DNA from: Pelagerythrobacter marensis | Lineage (GTDB): Bacteria > Pseudomonadota > Alphaproteobacteria > Sphingomonadales > Sphingomonadaceae | Assembly (NCBI RefSeq): GCF_001028625.1 | Contig: NZ_CP011805.1 | Coordinates: 2,279,001-2,343,000 of the forward strand | Direction of reading: 5' to 3' | DNA: 64,000 bases | Shown: in pieces, positions 57,827 through 64,000 of the stretch | How the letters are laid out: every line of letters begins with the position of its first letter | Position numbering within the stretch: position 1 is the stretch's first letter | Notes under the pieces: generated by a model | Databases searched by the model: none | Seen by the model: only the letters and a program-made list of their open reading frames with translations | Told to the model about the DNA's origin: nothing | Program-made: the position numbers and the translations under genes

Positions 57827-58534
57827 ATGTCATTTTTCAGGAATCTCCTGCTGGCGCTTGCCGGTGCCGGTTTTTTGGCCGGGTGCGCGACCGACCGCAG
57901 CACCGGAATGGCCCCGGGCATCGAGCTGACAGATCTCGCCAGCCTGCCCGCACCGGAAGGCGGCTATGTCACGCGCGTCCAGCCCGGCGACCAGCTCGAA
58001 ATTAACGTAGTGAACTCAGAACTTCTGAGCGGCATGTATATTGTCGACGACAATGGCGAGCTCGTGTTCCCGCTGATCGGAGCGGTCGCGGTGAAGGGCG
58101 ATTCCCCAACGCGGGTCGGGGAAAAGATCGCCCAACGCCTGTCAGGCCGCTACGTTCGCAACCCCGATGTGCGCGTGGTGCCCACGGAGCTTTCGCAACC
58201 GACCGTCTCGATCGGCGGCGAAGTCGAGAAGCCCGGCGCCTATCCGGCGCGCCTCTCACGAACGCTGGCACGCGCGATCAACAATGCTGGCGGCCTATCC
58301 GAATATGCCAAATCGGAGGACGTCCTTGTACTGCGCACGGTCAACGGGCAGAACTATATCGGAGCCTTCAACATTGAGGCTATCCAGCGCGGCAATTACC
58401 CCGATCCGCAGATCTATGCCGACGATATCATCACGGTTGGCGATTCGCCGGCAAGACGGCGTCTGAGCCAGATTCTCCAGTTCATGCCGCTCCTTTCAAC
58501 TACTGCGATCCTGATCGATCGCGTCGGACGCTGA
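57827..58534 (+). CDS. Polysaccharide export lipoprotein (Wza/OPX family, short form)
   Basis: 235-aa outer-membrane export protein. Lipobox LAGC (Cys ~19); Poly_export domain with YVTRVQPGDQLEINVVNSELLSGMYIVDDNG; SLBB domain with VSIGGEVEKPGAYPAR and ARAINNAGGLSEYA. Much shorter than enteric Wza and ends shortly after the SLBB domain with a hydrophobic stretch, so it may need a separate outer-membrane partner. Start ATG 57827 with GGACAAAG before it. Twelve bases precede the Wzc gene. Confidence 0.9.
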   Translation: MSFFRNLLLALAGAGFLAGCATDRSTGMAPGIELTDLASLPAPEGGYVTRVQPGDQLEINVVNSELLSGMYIVDDNGELVFPLIGAVAVKGDSPTRVGEKIAQRLSGRYVRNPDVRVVPTELSQPTVSIGGEVEKPGAYPARLSRTLARAINNAGGLSEYAKSEDVLVLRTVNGQNYIGAFNIEAIQRGNYPDPQIYADDIITVGDSPARRRLSQILQFMPLLSTTAILIDRVGR

Positions 58535-58546
58535 GGATTCACGGCG

Positions 58547-60703
58547 ATGGCGAATGCACTTCCTTACGACACGGAGCTGGAGCCGGTCGACGAGGGCGAG
58601 GAAAAGCCCGGCATCCTGGCGATGGAGCGATATTGGCGCCAGGCAGTCAATTCGCGTGTCTGGATCGCGGCCATTCTCGCCGCGGGACTCGTTCTCGGGC
58701 TCCTGGTCACCCTGCTTTCGACACCCCTGTACCAGAGCACGGCGGTAATCGAGATCAGTCGCGTATCCTCGAACGTCACCAATATCGATCAGACCGAGAT
58801 CGAGGAACTGCAGGCCGACGAACAGTATTTTCAGACCCAGTACGAATTGCTCGGCTCGCGCTTCCTGGCCGAAGCCGTGGTAGATGCTGGCAATCTGACC
58901 GCCTCGGAAGAGTTTAGAAATGCCTTCGCCGGCGACCCCGACGTTCCACTTAAGCGGAACGAAGCGGTCAAGATTCTCCTCGAAAACGTGAGCATCCAGC
59001 CGGTCCGGATGTCCAATCTGGTCAACGTCAATTTCTCCAGCCCGAACCGAGCGCTGTCATCGGACATCGCCAACCTCTGGGCTGAACAGTTCCTTGCGGC
59101 AAACTACGAAAAACGCTTCGGCGCGAACATCGACGCCCGCCGCTATCTCCGGGATCAGATTGCCGAACTGCGCGAGCGTCTGGCACAATCGGAGAAGGAA
59201 CTGGTCGATTATGCCAATGCGAACCAGATCGTTATTATCGATGCAGCATCGAGCAGCAACGACGACAGCAGCAGCAGCACCGCCCGGTCGCTGATCGGCG
59301 ACAGTCTCACGACGCTCAATGCCGCGCTCGCACAGGCGACCGCCAAACGGATTGCAGCGCAAAGCGCGCTGCAGGCGCGGTCGACCTCAAATGAAACGCG
59401 CAGCGCATCCAGCCAGCTTCAAAACGCATTGGCCGCAGCCGAAGCCAAACTTGCGAGCTTGCAGGCCAACTTCGGGCCCGATTACCCTGAAGTGCAGGCC
59501 GCACGGTCGGAAGTCGAGGCCATGCGCGAGGCAATTTCGTCTTCCCGGGGGCGCGACATGTCCGCTCTCGAAGCCGCCTACCGCCAGGCGCGCGGCGAGG
59601 AATCCGCGCTGCAGGCCCAGGTGCAGCAGATACAGGACCGGTTCCTTTCGCAGCAGGGTGGAGGCATCCAGTATGGCATCCTGAAGCGCGAGGTGGATAC
59701 GAACCGCCAGCTCTACGATGCGCTCCTGCAACGCTCCAAAGAGCTTGAGGCAGCCGGTGCCGGCAAGAACAACATGACGCTGGTCCAGCCGGCGCTGCCT
59801 GCGGAAGAGCCCTATCGCCCCTCACTGATCCTCAATCTCGCGCTCAGCCTTCTGGCTGCCGGGGCGGTTGCAGCGGCCTTCGTATTCCTCCGTGAAACGA
59901 TGGATCAGACCGTGCGCGATCCCAACGATGTGCAGCGGCTTCTGGGCGTGCCCACGCTGGGGCTGATCCCGCGCGTAAACGAGAACGATATCCTGGAGGA
60001 GCTGCACCGGCGCAGTTCGGAGCTATCCGAGGCTTACGTCGCCGTACGCTCGAACATTTCGTTCCTGACGCCGAGCGGGGCACCCAAGTCGCTGATGCTG
60101 ACCAGCACGCGCCCCAACGAGGGCAAATCGCTGACGTCGGTTGCGATCTGCCGCAGCTTCGCCCAGCTGGGCAAGCGGACGCTGCTAATCGATGCCGACT
60201 TGCGCAACACTGCGCTGGCCGACTTCCTGGGCAAGCAGGCGACTGCCGATACCGGCCTTAGCAGCCTGCTGGCCGGTCGCGGCGAATCGCTGTCGCACGT
60301 CATTCCGATCGAAGAACACGGTTTCGACCTGATTCCGAGTGGCGCCACTCCGCCCAATCCGGCCGACCTTCTGGCCAGCGACGCCCTGGCGCGGCTCATC
60401 CGCGAGTTTGAACAGTCCTACGACTTCATTCTTGTCGACGGCCCGCCCGTTCTGGGCCTGGCCGATGCGCTGGAAATCTCGACCGCAGTCGAAGGGGCGA
60501 TCTATGTGATCGAATCGAACGACGTGAAGATCCGCGCGATCGACAATGCACTGCGGCGCCTGCGGTCGGCCAATGCGAAGATCTACGGCGCGATCGTAAC
60601 GAAGCTGGACGCTCGCAATTCGGCTTACGGCTACGGTTATGGATATGGCTACGGATATGGCTACGGCGATTCCGACCGCGAAACGAATGCCCCGGCCAGC
60701 TGA
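58547..60703 (+). CDS. Wzc-type polysaccharide co-polymerase and tyrosine autokinase
   Basis: 718 aa. N-terminal Wzz domain (TM at ~37-57; LYQSTAVIEISRV), long coiled coil (~180-400: RERLAQSEKELVDYANAN, LQNALAAAEAKLASLQANFG), second TM (~420-445), then the BY-kinase domain: Walker A STRPNEGKSLTSVA, Walker A' LLIDADLR, Walker B FILVDGPPV. The C-terminus has seven Tyr-Gly repeats, the expected cluster of autophosphorylation tyrosines. Controls chain length and export with the Wza-like protein. No Wzb phosphatase is encoded in the window. Confidence 0.94.
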   Translation: MANALPYDTELEPVDEGEEKPGILAMERYWRQAVNSRVWIAAILAAGLVLGLLVTLLSTPLYQSTAVIEISRVSSNVTNIDQTEIEELQADEQYFQTQYELLGSRFLAEAVVDAGNLTASEEFRNAFAGDPDVPLKRNEAVKILLENVSIQPVRMSNLVNVNFSSPNRALSSDIANLWAEQFLAANYEKRFGANIDARRYLRDQIAELRERLAQSEKELVDYANANQIVIIDAASSSNDDSSSSTARSLIGDSLTTLNAALAQATAKRIAAQSALQARSTSNETRSASSQLQNALAAAEAKLASLQANFGPDYPEVQAARSEVEAMREAISSSRGRDMSALEAAYRQARGEESALQAQVQQIQDRFLSQQGGGIQYGILKREVDTNRQLYDALLQRSKELEAAGAGKNNMTLVQPALPAEEPYRPSLILNLALSLLAAGAVAAAFVFLRETMDQTVRDPNDVQRLLGVPTLGLIPRVNENDILEELHRRSSELSEAYVAVRSNISFLTPSGAPKSLMLTSTRPNEGKSLTSVAICRSFAQLGKRTLLIDADLRNTALADFLGKQATADTGLSSLLAGRGESLSHVIPIEEHGFDLIPSGATPPNPADLLASDALARLIREFEQSYDFILVDGPPVLGLADALEISTAVEGAIYVIESNDVKIRAIDNALRRLRSANAKIYGAIVTKLDARNSAYGYGYGYGYGYGYGDSDRETNAPAS
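60626..60667 (+). repeat. Seven tandem Tyr-Gly codon pairs in the Wzc tail
   Basis: A 42-bp tract of 6-bp units TAY-GGN encodes (YG)7 at residues 694-707. Both TAC/TAT and GGC/GGT/GGA are used, so it is an imperfect microsatellite. Copy number could change by slippage without loss of frame. Confidence 0.9.
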
Positions 60704-61862
60704 AGCTCCGCGCGGCTGGCGGATCGCCCTTGCGCTGGTGATTTGCCCGATTCTGGCGGCCCTGTCTGTTGCGCAGACGCTGGCCATTGTCGCTGAATCA
60801 AAACAGCCGGCCCAGGCCGCTGCGCTCGCCCCATGGGACGGATCGGCCAAGGCCCACCTTGCGAAAGGTGCCTATCAGGGCCAGTTGGCGAAAGATGCTC
60901 CAACGGTCGCCGCGCCCGCGCCATGGATCGCGAAGCTTGCCCGTGAAGCCTATCGCCGCCAGCCACTGACGCCGGAAGCGCTTGCGGTACTCGGGGCGTC
61001 ATTGCCAAACGAAGAGAAGGCCAAATTCTGGGATCTCGCCGCCAGAACCAGCCGGCGCGATACGTTGCTGCAAGGGCTGCTACTCGATTTTCAGCTCAAG
61101 TCGGGCGATCTCGACCAGTCGATCCGGACGTTGAACCAGATCCTTCTCGTAAGAGCGGATCAACGCAGGCCGGCGTTCGCCGCGCTGACCCAGGCTTTGC
61201 GCGACCCGCAATCGGTCGATACCTTTGTGGACATCCTTTCCTCGGACCCTGAATGGGGCGACTCGTTTCTCGTCACCGCTGCGCGAGATAGCGAGGGCCT
61301 GGAAAATCTCGGCCGGATTCGCGAACGACTGCCCGACGAGACCGTCGAACCGCGCACCGATCACGCACTGGTGCTTGCCTTCGCCAGGGCGAATCGGCTG
61401 GCGCTGGCTCACAAGCTCTATTCCCGGCTCGCCCCTGCGGGGAGCGATCGCGCGGAATGGCGCTCGGAGATTCCCCCTTTCGACTGGCAGTTTGCCGGAG
61501 AAGCGGGGTTCCGTGCTCAAGTCATTGCCAGATCCGATCGCCTGGGTCTGACCATCGCACGAGGCAAGGGCGGCGTAATCGCAAGCCGAATCCTGCCAGC
61601 CGGCGGCGGGTCGTTGCGCATCCGCGGGGCGCACGATCTCAAGCCGCAGCGACAGGTAGAACGCCTGACAATCTCCGCTGCTTGCGTCGATACCGGAGCC
61701 GTTCTGGATCAATCGCGCTTTACCGCTGACAGCATCGAGTTCGAAACCGCCGTTCCAGCCGACTGCGCGTTTGTGGCGGTGGTGCTTACCGGTCGGGCCT
61801 GGTCGGATGGCGAGCGGATCAGCGGCAGTATCGCGCCTCTGACCATATCCACCGGCACCTGA
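60687..61862 (+). CDS. Unknown protein of the polysaccharide locus, one TM and a helical repeat-like region
   Basis: 391 aa. N-terminal helix (WRIALALVICPILAALSVAQTLAIV) then an Ala/Leu-rich helical part (~45-230) with TPR-like spacing (QGLLLDFQLKSGDLDQSIRTLNQIL). A C-terminal beta-rich part holds two cysteines (ISAACVDTGAVL and VPADCAFVAVVL). No named family is recognised. ATG 60687 lies inside the end of the wzc gene (17-bp overlap) in another frame, so translation is likely coupled. It probably serves assembly or export; evidence is context only. Confidence 0.75.
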   Translation: MPRPAEAPRGWRIALALVICPILAALSVAQTLAIVAESKQPAQAAALAPWDGSAKAHLAKGAYQGQLAKDAPTVAAPAPWIAKLAREAYRRQPLTPEALAVLGASLPNEEKAKFWDLAARTSRRDTLLQGLLLDFQLKSGDLDQSIRTLNQILLVRADQRRPAFAALTQALRDPQSVDTFVDILSSDPEWGDSFLVTAARDSEGLENLGRIRERLPDETVEPRTDHALVLAFARANRLALAHKLYSRLAPAGSDRAEWRSEIPPFDWQFAGEAGFRAQVIARSDRLGLTIARGKGGVIASRILPAGGGSLRIRGAHDLKPQRQVERLTISAACVDTGAVLDQSRFTADSIEFETAVPADCAFVAVVLTGRAWSDGERISGSIAPLTISTGT

Positions 61863-61925
61863 CACCTTCCCGCTGGCTATGGGCTGCGGTGACAGTGCGT
61901 CGCCTGAACAACCCAAAGGATCATC

Positions 61926-62939
61926 ATGCGCAAAGTCCTCGTCACCGGAAGCGCCGGCTTTATCGGCTTCCACCTCTCGCAGCTGTTGCTGGACGAAGGG
62001 TTCGCGGTCGTCGGCTATGACGGCATGACCGATTATTACGATGTGCGGATCAAGGAACGGCGCCATCAGATGCTGCTGCAGAATCAGCATTTCAGCGCCA
62101 CTGTCGGCAGACTGGAGGATTTTGACGCCCTGCACACACTGGCCATGGCGGAACAGCCGGATATCATTGTCCATCTCGCCGCCCAGGCCGGTGTGCGTTA
62201 CAGCCTCGAAAACCCGCGCGCCTATGTCGAGGCGAACATGGTCGGCACGTTCAACGTGATGGAATGTGCCCGTGAGCTCGGGGTAGAGCACCTGCTGATG
62301 GCAAGCACCAGTTCCGTCTACGGCGCGAACGAGGACATGCCCTTCGACGAGCGAGAGAAGTGCGACACACCGCTGACGCTCTACGCCGCGACCAAGAAGG
62401 CCAACGAGGCGATGGGCCACAGTTACGCCCACTTGTGGAACCTGCCGACCACGATGTTCCGCTTCTTCACCGTTTACGGGCCATGGGGGCGGCCCGACAT
62501 GGCGCTGTTCAAGTTTACCCGCGGCATCCTCGAGGGCACGCCGATCGACATTTACAACAACGGCGAAATGTTCCGCGATTTCACTTACGTGGCCGATCTG
62601 GTGCGCGGCATTCGGCTGCTGATCGACGCTGTGCCTGAGCGGCCCGAAAGCCCCGAAGATATCGCGCCGCACGACAGCCTGTCGCCGGCGGCACCGTTCC
62701 GTGTGGTGAACATAGGCAACAGCGACAAGGTTCGCCTGATGGATTTCGTGGAAGCTATCGAAGCCGAATGCGGCCGCGAAGCGATTAAGAACTTCATGCC
62801 AATGCAGACAGGCGACGTCCCCGCCACCTGGGCCGATGCCACGTTACTGCAAAGCCTGACCGGCTATCGCCCTCAGACCGACGTCAAGGAAGGCATCCGC
62901 CGCTTCGTCGCCTGGTATCGTGAGTATTACGAGATCTAG
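61926..62939 (+). CDS. UDP-glucuronate 4-epimerase-like NAD-dependent epimerase
   Basis: 337-aa extended SDR. VLVTGSAGFIGFHLSQLLLDEG at the N-terminus, VHLAAQAGVRYSLENPRAYVEANM, the catalytic Ser-Tyr-Lys (ASTSSVYG and LYAATKKANE), FRFFTVYGPWGRPDMALFKFT and the DIYNNGEMFRDFTYVADLV segment are typical of LpsL/CapI UDP-GlcA 4-epimerases that make UDP-GalA. AAAGGA precedes the ATG. Last gene of the rightward series; suggests galacturonic acid in the polymer or lipid A. Confidence 0.9.
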   Translation: MRKVLVTGSAGFIGFHLSQLLLDEGFAVVGYDGMTDYYDVRIKERRHQMLLQNQHFSATVGRLEDFDALHTLAMAEQPDIIVHLAAQAGVRYSLENPRAYVEANMVGTFNVMECARELGVEHLLMASTSSVYGANEDMPFDEREKCDTPLTLYAATKKANEAMGHSYAHLWNLPTTMFRFFTVYGPWGRPDMALFKFTRGILEGTPIDIYNNGEMFRDFTYVADLVRGIRLLIDAVPERPESPEDIAPHDSLSPAAPFRVVNIGNSDKVRLMDFVEAIEAECGREAIKNFMPMQTGDVPATWADATLLQSLTGYRPQTDVKEGIRRFVAWYREYYEI

Positions 62940-62960
62940 CCCTCGCCCGCGTAGCCCCCC

Positions 62961-63578
62961 TCAACCTTCGGGTTCGGGGGTTTGTTGTGGGCCCGGTTCC
63001 ATCACTGGTTCTCCGGTTTGGCTGGGCCGGATCGCCGGGTTCTCCTCGTCGGGGAGGGGTGCGGTGCGTTCGCGTTCCAGACGTTCCATATATTCGCGTT
63101 CGATCTGCTCGACACGTTCCTGTTCGGCGGCCGCGGCGTCATCGATGGTGGAAAGCCGTTCGGCGCGCGCTGCGGCGATCAGTTCGCTGAAGCGAACATT
63201 GGGTGACGTGGCGCGTTCGCCGTAAGCCTGCTCGATAAGCTGCTGCGTGCACCCGGTGAAGCCGCCCGCCCCGGCCGTCGAACAGGACAGGGTGCCGAAA
63301 TCGCCGATCATTTCGAGCGATTCCACACGGCGGGTCCAGGCGACATTGGCCGGATCGTCGCTGAAACGCAGCGATTCGGGAATGCGGTAGCGCTCCGATT
63401 CGGGCAACCGGGCCACGACGCAAATCTCGTTCTCGGGGCAGTCGGGCGCCGCATCCTCGCCATAGACCACCGACATCCGGACATCGTCCGAAAGATCCTG
63501 CTCCTGCCCCTGCGCAAGTGCCGCCGCAGGCCCGAGGACGAACCCGGCAAGGAGCGTGGCGGCGAAGAGCGATTTCAT
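62961..63578 (-). CDS. Secreted hypothetical protein (sphingomonad type)
   Basis: 205 aa. Signal peptide (KSLFAATLLAGFVLGPAAALAQ). The core SVVYGEDAAPDCPENEICVVARLPESERYRIPESLR, with two close cysteines, follows a pattern I recall in conserved hypothetical proteins of sphingomonads. A charged helix (AAAAEQERVEQIEREYMERLERER) and a Pro-rich end follow. Start ATG 63578 fits the signal peptide; ATG 63590 is four codons upstream. Convergent with the epimerase gene. Function unknown. Confidence 0.72.
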   Translation of the reverse strand: MKSLFAATLLAGFVLGPAAALAQGQEQDLSDDVRMSVVYGEDAAPDCPENEICVVARLPESERYRIPESLRFSDDPANVAWTRRVESLEMIGDFGTLSCSTAGAGGFTGCTQQLIEQAYGERATSPNVRFSELIAAARAERLSTIDDAAAAEQERVEQIEREYMERLERERTAPLPDEENPAIRPSQTGEPVMEPGPQQTPEPEG

Positions 63579-63696
63579 GACATTTCCCATCGTTGATCGG
63601 CAACCAGTGCGCCGGCTTTTCGCGGTTTCGGCGTGAACTCTATATGAAGCGCGGCGGGGCCGAAAGCGGTTCGTGCGAGCCCGCGACTGCGCACAA

Positions 63697-64000
63697 TCAA
63701 ATACGTTCGGCGAGCTTGATCGCGACCCGGCAGCCGAGCCGGATCGCACCCGACAACAGGGGATAGGCCGGGGCATCTTCCGCCCCCGCCGCCAGTGCGG
63801 CGTCGCGATGCTGCCGCTCATCCTCGCGGAATTCCTCGATCATCGCGGACAGTTCCGGGTCGGCCTCTCCTTCGGCCAGCTGATCCAGTTGCTGCGAGTA
63901 GTGACGGTCGATCTCTTCCTCTACGGCAGCCGTGCAGGCCATCGCCGCTTCCGGCCCCAGCAGTGCGGTTCCCGCACCCAGGGCGTATCCGGCGACCGAC
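63697..64000 (-). CDS. coq7: Demethoxyubiquinone hydroxylase Coq7, C-terminal part (cut by window edge)
   Basis: The visible 100 residues are the C-terminal half of a ferritin-like di-iron hydroxylase of ubiquinone synthesis. GYALGAGTALLGPEAAMACTAAVEEEIDRHY carries the E-x2-H-type ligand set, and EEFREDERQHRDAAL the second. It ends GAIRLGCRVAIKLAERI, which is the usual Coq7 C-terminus. The start lies past the right edge. Confidence 0.9.
   Translation of the reverse strand, partial: SVAGYALGAGTALLGPEAAMACTAAVEEEIDRHYSQQLDQLAEGEADPELSAMIEEFREDERQHRDAALAAGAEDAPAYPLLSGAIRLGCRVAIKLAERI

Overview
The window is a GC-rich chromosomal segment from an alphaproteobacterium, most likely a member of the Sphingomonadales (Erythrobacter / Altererythrobacter / Sphingomonas type). 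The assignment rests on a SciP (DUF1153) homolog, a BamF-type DUF3035 lipoprotein, a carbohydrate-type TonB-dependent receptor, sucC placed away from sucD and beside etfBA, and the general gene content. No plasmid, phage, insertion-sequence or CRISPR signature was seen. The segment is gene-dense, with many ATGA/GTGA/TGATG stop-start overlaps.

Region 1 (1-6.4 kb) is a small glycan-uptake locus: the N-terminal part of a TonB-dependent receptor, a divergent secreted GH3 beta-glucosidase/exo-glucanase, and a two-gene operon of inner-membrane transporters (a FucP-like symporter and a second MFS carrier). An identical 14-bp site, TGTCAACGTTGTCA, lies in the receptor/GH3 intergenic region and in front of the transporter operon, with a one-base variant nearby. 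This points to one LacI-type regulator for the whole pathway. Region 2 (6.5-16.8 kb) is tRNA-Thr(GGT) followed by a compact housekeeping array: gpmA, purE, purK, folA, an M19 dipeptidase, ribF, a degenerate GDPD-like protein, ileS, lspA and bamF. ileS carries an in-frame 84-bp palindromic element in its editing-domain region. Region 3 (16.8-31 kb) holds a CNNM/CorC transporter, an OmpA-like lipoprotein, a CysQ/IMPase-family phosphatase, sucC, a DUF6265 protein, etfBA, a TonB-C-like periplasmic protein, an MFP-RND-DUF445 operon behind a strong palindromic operator, and a GlsB/YeaQ protein.

Region 4 (31-40.5 kb) has sciP with a coupled small ORF, mnmA, a small membrane protein divergent from a beta-lactamase-fold lipoprotein, a pdxH-CDF-phzF operon, a DnaJ/CbpA-type cochaperone, a YihY/BrkB protein, fabI and a small membrane protein.

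Region 5 (40.5-62.9 kb) is a complete-looking Wzx/Wzy-type exopolysaccharide or capsule locus. Leftward genes supply an N,N'-diacetylbacillosamine-like initiating sugar (PglF-like dehydratase, DegT aminotransferase, PglD-like acetyltransferase, PglC-like phosphoglycosyltransferase), ManNAcA (WecB, WecC), two GT4 glycosyltransferases, a heparinase II/III-fold protein, a fused two-domain oxidoreductase, one Wzy-like polymerase, and a membrane protein resembling the Amj/DUF2837 lipid II flippase family. That last protein takes the place where a Wzx is expected. Rightward genes encode a second Wzy/WaaL-like protein, a short Wza-type export lipoprotein, a Wzc-type tyrosine autokinase with a Tyr-Gly tail, an unknown one-TM protein and a UDP-glucuronate 4-epimerase. 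The block 48.1-51.1 kb is clearly AT-richer than the rest, as expected for exchanged specificity genes. The window ends with a secreted hypothetical protein and the C-terminal part of a Coq7-type demethoxyubiquinone hydroxylase.
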